From the NCBI GenBank assembly GCA_023443515.1, contig JAEZUC010000133.1, forward strand, positions 1-31,762: a stretch of DNA of 31,762 nt, in the 5' to 3' direction. Source of the DNA: Bacillota bacterium. Its GTDB lineage: Bacteria; Bacillota; Clostridia; Acetivibrionales; DSM-1351. The notes beneath the pieces were generated by a model. That model saw only the letters and a program-made list of their open reading frames with translations. It made no database searches and was not told the origin of the DNA. Below are positions 1-9,118 of the stretch, in pieces. Numbering within the stretch: position 1 is the first letter of the stretch; every line of letters starts with the position of its first letter. A program made the position numbers and the translations under genes.

Positions 1-855
1 TATATCTGGAAGTTCCACCGGATATCCACATTACTATTCCAAAACTATTTTTATTGTTAGTTTTCCCATTGACTTCATGAACCTCTAAGTTCCTCAAGTA
101 TACATGATCCAGCACTCCACCAGCATAGCCTTTTACTTCTACTCCGGCGATGTCATCGGCTCTGTACTTATTACTTGTCTCACCTACGACAAAATCATTG
201 GTTCCAAATTTATTTGTAACCTCAAGATTGCTTATTTCCCAATATTCCTGGTCATATAAGTATACTGTAGCTTTTTTCCCATCCGGGTTAGTTACATTAC
301 CATGTATCGTCGGTTTTCTACCCACACCTGCTCCAACAGAAACTTTGTTATTTCCGTCAACAGCATAGATATCAACGATAATAGGATTTCCTTCGCTTCC
401 AGATCCCTTTGGATATAAGTACTGGCTGTTGTATATTGTCCCGGCTTTGATTAAAATTCTGTCACCAGGCCCAAAAGTAGTACTATTTACATTGGTTAAA
501 CTCTTCCATGCACTCTGAGGCGTTGTTGCATCATTTGTATCATCACCTGTTTCAGCGTCAATATAATAGTCTCTTCCCAATACTGACTTTGCAGGCACAT
601 TCACCGCTACAGCAGCAGTATCAGCCTTCTCACCTGTCTCAACCTTAGTGACCTCAAATACCAAATTTACAACAGATGCTTCACTTGACATATTTATATT
701 TCCCAACAGGTCTATTACACTTTCATCGCTTGATGATTTTATTGCAATACTATACCCTGAAGGTACTGAGGGTAAAGTGATCTGCTTATCATTTACAGAA
801 GGATGTTTAATTTCCTTTATTTGTTCTGCAACTGCTTCTACTGATGTATCAATAT
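1..855 (-). repeat. Internal duplication, copy 2 (cut by window edge)
   Basis: This is the second copy of the Ig-like plus beta-helix module. It shares with copy 1 the GRDYYIDAETGDD opening, the TPQSAW and FGPGDRIL motifs and the NKFGTNDFVVGETSNKYR segment. The copy continues beyond position 1, so its full length cannot be measured. Confidence 0.8.
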
Positions 856-3625
856 CATCATAAACCCTAAATGCATCTATATTCATAACATTCATAAAGT
901 TTACAACATCCTGTTCCATCCTTAGTGTATGCACTCCATTTTCCAGACCACTTATAGAATATACACACATCTGATTTGCACTGATAGGATATTCTGCTAC
1001 AGGAACTTTAAGGTTTATTGTCTTTTGTTTCTGACCATCAACTGAAACCGTTATTGATTCTGAGGAGTTTCTGTCTACCTTAGTGATTACATCTATTCCT
1101 GTTCCGGTAAAAGTAACATCTACATAGTTTCCATTTACATTACTAAAATGAATGTCCCCATTATACTCTGATGTTCCCGTTGTATCAGCACCATTTACAT
1201 ATTTATCATTATATGCAAAGTTACCAGAGTATCTGACACTATCATCATTGTCATTGATAATATATTTTGGAACTTTTCCCTTAACAACAACGGTAAGCTC
1301 AGCTTTTACAGAAGTATCATTAGGATCTGAAACAGTAATTTTTGTATTACCTTTTGAAACTGCTTCTATTGAAAGAACTCCATTTACATTCTTAACGCTT
1401 GCAATCTCGGGATTTAATGATGTTGCAACTGCTGAAGCAGCCAATTCATCTATTGCATTTATTTTTACATTGGATTTATCCCCAACGACGTTTAAAGTAA
1501 CTGTGTCTTTGGATAAATTTAACCCAGCTTCTGTATATAACTCAAAAGCCCCTATATCTGTCTTTCCATCAAGTAGCATGTTACCAAAATAATCTCTTCC
1601 TCCGTTGTCTGCAATTGTTTTTCCTGCATTTATAAGCGGAGATCCTGGCCTTACCTTGTAACCTGTCAGAGTATCATTTTTTTGGTTAATCTTGATTTGT
1701 CTATTAGCGTCTACCTCTATATTAGCTGTTTCTCCTTTTCCAGGGTCAACAAATAACGGATTTGTATATATTCCATTTGGATCTGTCGGTGCATTGCCAA
1801 ATCCATAAAAAGCATTATTATCAAATACTACTGATTTTGCCACTGTTCCCCAGTTTGGATTTAAAACTCCCCCATCATTATAAAAGACATTGTTTTCAAA
1901 TATGGCGTTACCTTTTGCTGCACCATCACTTCCCAAGGCAGAATCAATAATGAAGTTATTATTAGCTGTTTTGCCAAAATAGAATACATTATTATAGAAA
2001 TGGGCCGGACTTTCATTATTTATAAACATCAATCTGGATCTGTCACTTTGGCTTATATTGTATCTTACAACAGGATCTCTTACCTCTTCCAGACATACTA
2101 ACATAAACCCGTTACCGTTATCATGGGAATAATTGTACTGATAGGTAGTCCTTAAAGACCAGTCACAATCATAAGCCTCTCCATCAGCATTCTTCTCTGT
2201 CAGAAAAGCTTCATTGTATTGGAAAATGGTGTCAACAGTTCTCCAAGGCCAGATAGCAGCATTATACATATATGGATCTAATTTTGAATCATAGCTTGCC
2301 TTTTCAGAAACATTATTTTCAACAAGTGCTGACTTACTTTGTCCTATTACTATAGCATCTCCGCCAACACGCTGTACATAATTGTTTCGTACTACTACAT
2401 TTGTATTGGCATATTTATCTATAACCTCCTGAGGGTAATAGCCGTCATGTCCCTCCCAAAAGCCTCCATTAGTTCCGGTCACACGGATACCGCTACGGGC
2501 CAGGTCATGTACATAGCACCCCTCAACCTTAACATCATTATATTTTGACAGAACGGTATCACCGTAAATACCAAAATATATACCCATTGCGGACTTATTA
2601 TTGGTTTTACCATTTACATTATGCACTTCAATATTTCTAAAGTATATATGGTTCAGGGTTCCGCAATTAGTACCATAGGATGCAATTCCCATAAGACCGT
2701 CTTTTCTGTATTTATTACTTGTCTCTCCAACTACAAAGTCATTAGTTCCGAACTTGTTTGTGATTTCCAGATTGTTTACTTCCCAATATTCTTGATTTAG
2801 TAGCAGAAAGGCTGGTCTGTTATCAGGAAATTCCGGAACGGTGGGGCTGGTATCATTACAATGGATTGCAGGCTTTCTGCCGGCAGTGGTTCCAACAACA
2901 ATATTGTTTTGTCCATCTATTGAGTACATGTCAACAATAATAGGTTTTCCTTCTACACCTGAACCGCCTTCAGGATAGAAATACTGGCTGTTATATACTG
3001 TCCCTGCCTTAAGCAGAATCCTGTCACCAGGCCCAAATACAGTGTTGTTAACATTTGTCAAACTTCTCCATGCACTTTGAGGAGTTGCCGCATTATTTGC
3101 ATCATCTCCTGTTTCAGCGTCTATGTAATAATCTCTGCCTACTTCCAGTTTAGCCGGAATTTCAACAGATATCTCAGCAGTATCCGCCTTCTCTTGTGAC
3201 TCAATACAGGTTACTTCAAATACAACTTTTATAATTGTACTTTGACTTGGTAAATTTATTTTACCTGTTAAGTCAATAACGCTCACGTCACTGGTAGATT
3301 TTAGTGCAATACTGAAGCCTTCCGGTACAATCGGCATAGCAAGCTGTACATCAGTAACAGTTGGCTGAGTTACAGATGATATTGATGCTGCCACGGTTAA
3401 TGCCGAATCGGTTGTTGTTATTTCGGAATCGGGTGTGGTAAGCGTTTCGGTCTGAGTAATACCTTCAGCTTCTACAGGTATACCGACATCATTTTGGTCT
3501 AATGTGAAACCACTATCGTCACTTACCAAATCTGTCAGTACTTCCTGAGGAGTTTCTGCGTATGTTGGACTTATAGAACTAAACAATATCGCAAAAACAC
3601 ATAAAAAAGCCAGCCATTTTCTCAT
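1..3625 (-). CDS. Secreted duplicated parallel beta-helix protein (partial, 3' end off window)
   Basis: The frame is open from the ATG at 3625 to the left edge, giving 1208 codons with no stop; the C-terminus is missing. A good Shine-Dalgarno (GGGAGG) lies 7 nt upstream. Residues 1-24 are a signal peptide (charged MRK, hydrophobic core, likely cleavage after TYA). An Ig-like domain (about 60-160, ending VPAK) follows, then a long beta-helix region starting at GRDYYIDAETGDD (163) and rich in NN-V and N-F/Y motifs. A Big_2-like domain is at about 697-783, and a beta-sandwich of carbohydrate-binding type at about 790-930. The Ig-like domain and beta-helix then start again (GRDYYIDAETGDD at 1017). 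Parallel beta-helix proteins of this kind are often polysaccharide lyases or hydrolases acting on pectin-like substrates. Catalytic residues cannot be assigned here. A dockerin or S-layer anchor may lie beyond the edge. Confidence 0.9.
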   Translation of the reverse strand, partial: MRKWLAFLCVFAILFSSISPTYAETPQEVLTDLVSDDSGFTLDQNDVGIPVEAEGITQTETLTTPDSEITTTDSALTVAASISSVTQPTVTDVQLAMPIVPEGFSIALKSTSDVSVIDLTGKINLPSQSTIIKVVFEVTCIESQEKADTAEISVEIPAKLEVGRDYYIDAETGDDANNAATPQSAWRSLTNVNNTVFGPGDRILLKAGTVYNSQYFYPEGGSGVEGKPIIVDMYSIDGQNNIVVGTTAGRKPAIHCNDTSPTVPEFPDNRPAFLLLNQEYWEVNNLEITNKFGTNDFVVGETSNKYRKDGLMGIASYGTNCGTLNHIYFRNIEVHNVNGKTNNKSAMGIYFGIYGDTVLSKYNDVKVEGCYVHDLARSGIRVTGTNGGFWEGHDGYYPQEVIDKYANTNVVVRNNYVQRVGGDAIVIGQSKSALVENNVSEKASYDSKLDPYMYNAAIWPWRTVDTIFQYNEAFLTEKNADGEAYDCDWSLRTTYQYNYSHDNGNGFMLVCLEEVRDPVVRYNISQSDRSRLMFINNESPAHFYNNVFYFGKTANNNFIIDSALGSDGAAKGNAIFENNVFYNDGGVLNPNWGTVAKSVVFDNNAFYGFGNAPTDPNGIYTNPLFVDPGKGETANIEVDANRQIKINQKNDTLTGYKVRPGSPLINAGKTIADNGGRDYFGNMLLDGKTDIGAFELYTEAGLNLSKDTVTLNVVGDKSNVKINAIDELAASAVATSLNPEIASVKNVNGVLSIEAVSKGNTKITVSDPNDTSVKAELTVVVKGKVPKYIINDNDDSVRYSGNFAYNDKYVNGADTTGTSEYNGDIHFSNVNGNYVDVTFTGTGIDVITKVDRNSSESITVSVDGQKQKTINLKVPVAEYPISANQMCVYSISGLENGVHTLRMEQDVVNFMNVMNIDAFRVYDDIDTSVEAVAEQIKEIKHPSVNDKQITLPSVPSGYSIAIKSSSDESVIDLLGNINMSSEASVVNLVFEVTKVETGEKADTAAVAVNVPAKSVLGRDYYIDAETGDDTNDATTPQSAWKSLTNVNSTTFGPGDRILIKAGTIYNSQYLYPKGSGSEGNPIIVDIYAVDGNNKVSVGAGVGRKPTIHGNVTNPDGKKATVYLYDQEYWEISNLEVTNKFGTNDFVVGETSNKYRADDIAGVEVKGYAGGVLDHVYLRNLEVHEVNGKTNNKNSFGIVMWISGGTSRY
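2545..3415 (-). repeat. Internal duplication, copy 1 (Ig-like plus beta-helix module)
   Basis: This is the first copy of the long in-frame duplication inside the beta-helix gene. The stretch at 2712-2795 matches 168-251 closely at DNA level and is 2544 nt (848 codons) away. Further upstream in the gene the offset is 854 codons, so small in-frame indels have accumulated. Boundaries are approximate. Confidence 0.8.
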
Positions 3626-3851
3626 AGTTATCCTCCCTTGTAATATTAATATTTATATATTTCTTAAAGTCCAGAGCTTAATGTACTAGGTAATTAATTG
3701 GTATTTGTATTGTGTAAAAGTGTGCACTAATATAAAGGTTCATATGTTTACATAATTTCAAAGCAACATAAGTACCTTGTTCAAAACCAAATACATTAAA
3801 TTAATAGACTTTAAAAATTAAAATATTATGTTATCTATAACTTGTGAAATG

Positions 3852-4883
3852 TTAATTTTCTTCCTTCCATTTTTGATAGGCCATCTCAAATTGAGAATCA
3901 ACTATTTTTACTTTAGACTCTTTATATAAACTATCTATTGTTTCTTTTACCTTTGTTTGTTCTATATCATATATCAAGGCTTCCTCAACTTCATCAGCAT
4001 CTGAACTCATAAATCCCCCGTCTTTTCTCTCAGCGCACCTTACAATTATATTCCGTGACCCATCATTAATAACCTCTGATACATCTCCTTCAGCCATCTC
4101 TAAACAGATATCCATAATAGTCGCATGGGACCTTATTAGCCTTCTATAACTATCATTATTTACATCAATAATTTCCTTTTTTATTTCATCAGGCAATTTA
4201 TTGTTACTATTTGTAAAATCAATACTATTTAGTATATCTGTTGCTTGTTGTATTTCTTCATTACTTGGTAGGTTTATTTTATCTTTGAATTCGAAAGAAT
4301 ATATCTCAAATTTTATATTATCTATCTTTTCAAATTTTTCCTTGTTTTCGGAATAGTATTTTTGTACTTCCTCTTCGGTAACCTTAACTTCCTTGTCCAA
4401 TAAAGCTCTTTGTATTTTTGCTACAGTATTTCCTACCGCATAAGCCACATAGGTTTTTAAATCATAATTTGTATTTCCATAAAAAACCTCTCCGTTTTCA
4501 ACCTTCTTCTCATTCTCTTTATTTGTTTTTTCCATGCTCTTAATTAGACCTTGAAAATCTTTATAGTCATTAATTTTTTTTGAATAACCCTCTTGTAAAA
4601 TAATATTGTTTTCAACACACTCTTTAAACGCAATATAGTTTAAATATTGGGTTGGGGTAACTCCATCAAAATCTTTGTTCCAAAAGGCATCATCAATATC
4701 ACCTTTGTAATTAGAAAATTTTAAAACTGCATTTGACTTATTTTTGTCAACATAAAATTCTATTTCATCTTGACTAATTTTCTCTCCATTTATAGAAAAT
4801 ACTACTTTTTCATCATTACCACCACAAGCACCTATAAAAACTATTCCTAGAATTAATAAGACTACAGCAAAAACTCTCTTCAT
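3852..4883 (-). CDS. SurA/PrsA-like foldase lipoprotein
   Basis: The start chosen is the ATG at 4883, which has AAGGTGG 6 nt upstream. A TTG six codons earlier would swallow that Shine-Dalgarno. The 343-residue product opens with a lipoprotein signal peptide ending in the lipobox IGAC, so it should be anchored on the outer face of the membrane. The segment FSINGEKISQDEIEFYV is the usual start of the SurA-N/PrsA chaperone fold, followed by charged helices with EEEVQKYYSENKEKF. The late GDVSEVI...IVRCAERKDGG resembles the end of a parvulin domain, but no complete parvulin core is visible between the two parts. A role in folding secreted proteins fits the neighbouring giant secreted protein. Prolyl isomerase activity is doubtful. 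Confidence 0.75.
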   Translation of the reverse strand: MKRVFAVVLLILGIVFIGACGGNDEKVVFSINGEKISQDEIEFYVDKNKSNAVLKFSNYKGDIDDAFWNKDFDGVTPTQYLNYIAFKECVENNIILQEGYSKKINDYKDFQGLIKSMEKTNKENEKKVENGEVFYGNTNYDLKTYVAYAVGNTVAKIQRALLDKEVKVTEEEVQKYYSENKEKFEKIDNIKFEIYSFEFKDKINLPSNEEIQQATDILNSIDFTNSNNKLPDEIKKEIIDVNNDSYRRLIRSHATIMDICLEMAEGDVSEVINDGSRNIIVRCAERKDGGFMSSDADEVEEALIYDIEQTKVKETIDSLYKESKVKIVDSQFEMAYQKWKEEN

Positions 4884-5293
4884 AATAACCACCTTATTCA
4901 ATTAATATTTTATTAGTAGGATTATATAGCATATTTTTAAATATTAGTTTACATAATTCGGATTTATAGTTATGCCCTATAGTTATAATATATAGGTATA
5001 CCATAAAGTTTAGTGAAATCTCTAATTTTATTATACAACTAAGTTCTAGAGTGTATAGTCTAAAATGTTTAGTTTTACTCTGTAAACTTTAGTTACAATT
5101 AAATCCATTTCATTAACTGTAAAAATTATAAAGCTAAATATTTTTATTGAATACAAACTTGAAAGCATTTGAAGTTTGTGCAAGTGTAGGGATTGAAGAC
5201 TCGGTCCTAAGGATACAATCAATATAATTTGTTGAACACATAACCATAAAGGGAAATGATTTTCCCTTTACGTTTATTTAATTCGAGCTGTAT
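4884..5293. other. 410-bp intergenic stretch with inverted repeats
   Basis: No convincing ORF is present. The stretch is very AT-rich (many TATA/TTAG words at 4960-5100). It contains a perfect 8-bp inverted repeat at 5153-5179 (ACAAACTT and AAGTTTGT around an 11-nt spacer) and a perfect 9-bp hairpin at 5248-5269. The promoter of the lipoprotein gene must lie in the left part, but no clear -35/-10 pair stands out. Confidence 0.5.
5248..5269 (-). terminator. Hairpin downstream of AraC gene
   Basis: AAAGGGAAA and TTTCCCTTT form a perfect 9-bp stem with a TGAT loop, 25 bp past the stop of the AraC gene at 5294. The T-run on the minus strand is poor, so it is a weak terminator or an mRNA-end-stabilising hairpin. 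Confidence 0.5.
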
Positions 5294-6157
5294 CTATCTG
5301 AAATCTGAAGGAACTTTTCCTGTATGGCGTTTAAACGTTTTGTTAAAACTTGCGGTACTATTAAAGCCGCAAAGGCCTGCAATTTCCAGCATTGTTTTAT
5401 TGCTGCTATTCAAATATTCTATAGCCCTACGTACTCTTTGCTTCGCTATGTACTCCCAAAGGTTGATTCCCATATACTTTTTAAAAAAACTGGAAAAATA
5501 GGACGGATTCATATGGGATACTTTTGCAATATCTATCAGTTGCATGTCCATGGCAATATTATTGTTAATATAGTCAATAACCCTATTTATTATAACTAGG
5601 TCCTGTATTCGTTTGGAAAAACTGTTTTTATCATCCTCTCTTGTATATCCTGAATACCTTATCAGCAATACCAAGATATTTAAAAGCTTTACTTTAATCA
5701 TCAACTGATATTCCGGCTGTTTGTTGATAAATTCTTCCTCAATCTCCAGCAACAGCTTATGTACCTCAGCAGTAGCAGTATTATTACGGTCAAGCTTGTT
5801 TTCAAAAAACTCATTTCGCTGAAAAAAAATTCTAAGAAAACGTGAATCAAATAAGTCACTTTCCATAGACCAGATAAAGCGCGGGTCAAACATAATTACC
5901 ATATTAACCAATTTGCTGGTGGAGTCGATACTACTTATGGCATGAGACTCGATATTATTAAATATAAAAATATCCCCCTCACGAATATCATATTCTTTTC
6001 CCTCCACCCTGTATACACCTGCTCCCGATTTTATCAAAGAAATCTCAAGCTCATTATGACAATAAAACTTATTATCAGCATTTTTAGTTGATAAATGGTG
6101 GTTCATGAAGTGCAGCAAAAAAATACCGTCCAACTCAATGCAGTTATTTGAGATCAT
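5294..6157 (-). CDS. AraC-family transcriptional regulator
   Basis: The product has 287 residues. The N-terminal half is a cupin-type ligand-binding domain (CHNELEISLIKSGAGVYRVE, then EGDIFIFNNIESHAI). The C-terminal about 100 residues carry two helix-turn-helix motifs ending in the family signature CGFNSTASFNKTFKRHTGKVPSDFR split over the last helices. The first HTH contains IAKVSHMNPSYFSSFFKKYMG. The start at 6157 has a G-rich Shine-Dalgarno (AGGGGG) 6 nt upstream. The gene is divergent from the GH4 glycosidase at 6307 with a 149-bp shared intergenic region, so it most likely controls that gene in response to a sugar or oligosaccharide. Confidence 0.93.
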   Translation of the reverse strand: MISNNCIELDGIFLLHFMNHHLSTKNADNKFYCHNELEISLIKSGAGVYRVEGKEYDIREGDIFIFNNIESHAISSIDSTSKLVNMVIMFDPRFIWSMESDLFDSRFLRIFFQRNEFFENKLDRNNTATAEVHKLLLEIEEEFINKQPEYQLMIKVKLLNILVLLIRYSGYTREDDKNSFSKRIQDLVIINRVIDYINNNIAMDMQLIDIAKVSHMNPSYFSSFFKKYMGINLWEYIAKQRVRRAIEYLNSSNKTMLEIAGLCGFNSTASFNKTFKRHTGKVPSDFR

Positions 6158-6306
6158 GTAAGCCCCCTAATTAGTACTGCTGAAATTGTAACACATCCAA
6201 ATAAAGTTTGCATTCGTATAGATAAAGTTGAGGAATATGCCTAGAGCATTTTTTATAATTATTTTATGGGAAAAAATGAATGTTCCTGAGGGAATGGAGG
6301 ATTTTT

Positions 6307-7590
6307 ATGACAAGAAAACCTAAAATAATATTAATAGGTGCAGGAAGCACCAGTTTCGGAATGTCCTGTATAAAGGACTCATTTTTTACAAAAGAATTAT
6401 GGGGCAGTGAATTGGTTTTTGTAGATCTTGATCAAATAGCTCTTGACAGAATGGTGAAAGCAGCTAAGCGAATCAATAATGAACTTGGTGCAGGATATAA
6501 AATTTCCGGTACCACCAACCGTTGTAAAGCTCTTTCTGGAGCAGATTATGTTATTACTTCTATTGCAATTAACAGAATCGCACTGTGGAAACAAGATTTT
6601 GCAATACCTAAAAAATACGGCATCAATCATGTATTGGGGGAAAACGGAGGTCCCGGCTGTGTATTCCATACTATGAGGAACATACCAATCATACTGGATA
6701 TTTGTAAAGATATTGAAGCACTATGCCCCAATGCTCTTTTAATTAACTTTACTAACCCAGAAAGCAGAATTTGTCTCGCTATAAAAAAATACACATCTGT
6801 TAAAGCTGTTGGTTTATGCCACCAAATAGGTGAAGGTATAAGAATAATTAGTAAAATCATGGGTAAAGTGCCTGAAGAAGTTGATGTAAAAGCCATGGGT
6901 TTGAATCATTTCACTTGGATGGTAGATATTAGAGATAAAAGAAACGGAGAAGACTTGTATCCATTGCTTCGTGAAAAAGAGAAAACCTTTGATCCTGAAT
7001 TTGAAAAACTTTCAAGGTTCATGTTTCATAAATTTGGACTTTTCCCAACTTCCGGGGATAGCCATCTAGGCGAATACATTCCATATGCCCATGAAATGAT
7101 GAGCACTGAAGGTTACAACTTTCAAGAAGATGAAAAGTGGAGAGATGACTCTGTAAAACTCATCGATGGCCTTGGTGACGGTACACAGGAGCTTACTCCT
7201 GAAATTCTTGCTCCTTCGGGTGAAGAGGCATTTAAAATTATAAAAGGTATTTATTGCAATTCAAACGAATATATTATATCCGCAAATCTTCCAAATAACG
7301 GATATATACCAAACCTTCCTACTGATGCCATTGTTGAAGTACCTGCTTTTGTTAGTGGAAATGGCCTTACAGGAATAGGTATGGGTGAACTTCCTAGGGG
7401 TATAGTTTCCCTTTGTCTTTCACAAATAGGTGTACAGCATCTTGTTGTTGATGCAGGTGTTACTGGTAATACAGAACTGGTTTTACAAGCTCTTCTCGCA
7501 GACCCTAACATTCCTAGTGCTAAGGCGGCAATGGGCATTTACAGGGAATTAATGGAAATTAGCAGGCCCTATTTACCACAGTTTAAATAA
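6307..7590 (+). CDS. Glycoside hydrolase family 4 (alpha-glucosidase / alpha-galacturonidase-like)
   Basis: The product has 427 residues, starting at the ATG at 6307 with GGAGG 6 nt upstream; an upstream in-frame ATG at 6280 would place that site inside the gene. GH4 enzymes cleave glycosides by an NAD- and Mn-dependent oxidation-elimination mechanism. The Rossmann motif LIGAGSTSFG is at residues 9-18. NFTNPES (147-153), C171-H172 and the His of GLNHFTW (201) are the expected substrate and metal ligands. The four residues at the metal Cys read CHQI, which differs from the tags usually quoted for alpha-galactosidases (CHSV), alpha-glucosidases (CHEV), glucuronidases (CHGx) and 6-phospho-glycosidases. 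Substrate is therefore open; an alpha-galacturonide or alpha-glucoside is plausible. The gene stands alone opposite an AraC regulator. Confidence 0.9.
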   Translation: MTRKPKIILIGAGSTSFGMSCIKDSFFTKELWGSELVFVDLDQIALDRMVKAAKRINNELGAGYKISGTTNRCKALSGADYVITSIAINRIALWKQDFAIPKKYGINHVLGENGGPGCVFHTMRNIPIILDICKDIEALCPNALLINFTNPESRICLAIKKYTSVKAVGLCHQIGEGIRIISKIMGKVPEEVDVKAMGLNHFTWMVDIRDKRNGEDLYPLLREKEKTFDPEFEKLSRFMFHKFGLFPTSGDSHLGEYIPYAHEMMSTEGYNFQEDEKWRDDSVKLIDGLGDGTQELTPEILAPSGEEAFKIIKGIYCNSNEYIISANLPNNGYIPNLPTDAIVEVPAFVSGNGLTGIGMGELPRGIVSLCLSQIGVQHLVVDAGVTGNTELVLQALLADPNIPSAKAAMGIYRELMEISRPYLPQFK

Positions 7591-7921
7591 ATAGATAATA
7601 TATTTACTCTTTAACGACGAAATGCGTACTATCCTTAACAAAACTTAAAAATGTTTTCTAGTCAAAAATATTTTATCAAAAGGTGCGGTCTTTTATCTAT
7701 TTTCTTCCTACAGTAATTTTAAACTAGCTTGATTTTGAGAAGAAAAAGAGGGCTGTCTCTCCACTAATTAACCAATTAGTTTTGAAACAGCCTCTTCTAA
7801 ATAATGATAACTCATCAAAAGAACGGTACGGTTGTAAGTAACGACTTTCACGTGCATCCTATTAAACTTAATTGCTTATTCTCTACCCTTTATGCCTTTA
7901 GCTAACTTTTAAAATAATTTG
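7591..7921. other. 331-bp intergenic stretch between convergent genes
   Basis: No ORF is supported. The stretch holds the long hairpin at 7747-7795. I see no separate terminator for the GH4 gene and nothing recognisable at 7800-7921. Confidence 0.5.
7747..7795 (-). terminator. Rho-independent terminator of the second AraC gene
   Basis: On the minus strand AGAGGCTGT pairs with ACAGCCCTCT (one bulged C), and an inner perfect 7-bp stem (ACTAATT/AATTAGT, loop 7770-7773) extends it. TTTTTC follows. It lies downstream of the AraC gene ending at 7922. Confidence 0.8.
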
Positions 7922-8812
7922 TCAGTTTTTTCTGATATATAAGGATCGATACATAGTTGGTGAAATGCCGAAGTTATTGCGAAAAGCCTTGCTGAAAGTA
8001 TGAATGGATTGGTATTGAAGTTTTTCAGCGATTTCCGTTACACTATAATTTACATCCTTTAACCATTCTATAGCCTTATCAAAACGTTTACGGTTGTAAT
8101 ATTCTTTGATGGTAAGTCCTACTTCTTCCGAAAAAACATGTGAAAGATGTGAATAGCTATAGCTTAAATCATCAGCTATCTGGGTAAGCTCTTTAATTCT
8201 ACATAAATTCACATCAATATAACTAATGATTTCATATATAATTCGTTTCTTTTTATCCATAATTTCATGTGGATCATATGCTTTTTCCCAACTGTCAAAG
8301 AAATCTCGGTAAGCTAGTATGATAATCTGGTGAAGACATGTTTTAATAATATAGGATCCATAATCCTTTAAATTAATCAACTCTTTTAAGATATTCATAA
8401 ATGGAGTTTCAATACTAAATTTATCTGATACAACAGTTTTTTTTGTCTGGTCGAACATTTTTCTTATGTGTAAAAAAGGGTCTTGCTCACTACAAGATGA
8501 ATCAAAATTAAACCCAACGTAAAAATAGCGAAAAGGGTCAATTGTATCCGCTATACCATAATGATGCTGCCCGGGTAAGCACAGAAAAACATCTCCCTTT
8601 TTTACTTGATAAGAACGTCCATTGATGTAATAATACCCGCAACCAGAAACAATATAACTAATTTCATAGCATAGCTGTGTATGTTCTTTGATTACATATC
8701 CGCCTTCACAACTCAAATCGCCGATCTGATATAAAATGATTGATTCATATGGCTTAGGACTATCTAAATACATATTATCAAAATGAAACTTATTTCTTTT
8801 TTCACTTTTCAT
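7922..8812 (-). CDS. AraC-family transcriptional regulator
   Basis: The product is about 296 residues. It has an N-terminal cupin sensor (ELSYIV-type strand EISYIVSGCGYYYINGRSY, then KKGDVFLCLPGQHHYG) and a C-terminal double HTH. The last HTH is VTEIAEKLQYQSIHTFSKAF followed by the PTMYR ending. The start is uncertain. GGGAGG lies 8 nt before a GTG at 8815 and 11 nt before the ATG at 8812. The ATG at 8833 opens the frame but has no Shine-Dalgarno and contains this site. The gene is divergent from the sugar operon beginning at 9119 and probably regulates it. Confidence 0.9.
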   Translation of the reverse strand: MKSEKRNKFHFDNMYLDSPKPYESIILYQIGDLSCEGGYVIKEHTQLCYEISYIVSGCGYYYINGRSYQVKKGDVFLCLPGQHHYGIADTIDPFRYFYVGFNFDSSCSEQDPFLHIRKMFDQTKKTVVSDKFSIETPFMNILKELINLKDYGSYIIKTCLHQIIILAYRDFFDSWEKAYDPHEIMDKKKRIIYEIISYIDVNLCRIKELTQIADDLSYSYSHLSHVFSEEVGLTIKEYYNRKRFDKAIEWLKDVNYSVTEIAEKLQYQSIHTFSKAFRNNFGISPTMYRSLYIRKN

Positions 8813-9118
8813 CACCTTAAATTCCTCCCTCATTTTACTTTTACATCCCGGTATAATAGTTATGTTAATAACTGTGGAGAGCTAGGCTATATTCACGGCA
8901 ACATCCAGTGCCTTTACAACAAAACATCCTCTTTTTTCATGAGATTATCATACAGTATTCTTTATGTCAACTTTTCGCCTCCATTATCTACTTTCATTAA
9001 TTTCGAAAGTAATGTTGAAAAAAACAAATAATGAACAACGAAAAGCAAAGTACGGATAAATACACCCTGTTAATCTTTTGTTATGCTAATGGTAAATTAA
9101 ATGTAGGTGGTGAATTTT
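8813..9118. other. Divergent control region between AraC gene and sugar operon
   Basis: This is 306 bp without a supported gene. It should contain promoters for both flanking genes and the AraC binding sites. I could not find a convincing consensus promoter or a clear direct-repeat operator by eye. Confidence 0.4.

Noticed and set aside
150..2548. Several plus-strand ORFs of 60-146 codons
   Set aside because: They are antisense to the continuous beta-helix reading frame, have low-complexity hydrophobic translations and no ribosome binding sites.
6627..6896. Minus-strand ORFs inside the GH4 gene, and similar shadows elsewhere
   Set aside because: They lie in alternative frames of well-supported genes and lack recognisable domains or ribosome binding sites.
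9107..9118. GTG starts upstream of the TIM-barrel gene
   Set aside because: They overlap the AGGTGG ribosome binding site that serves the ATG at 9119.
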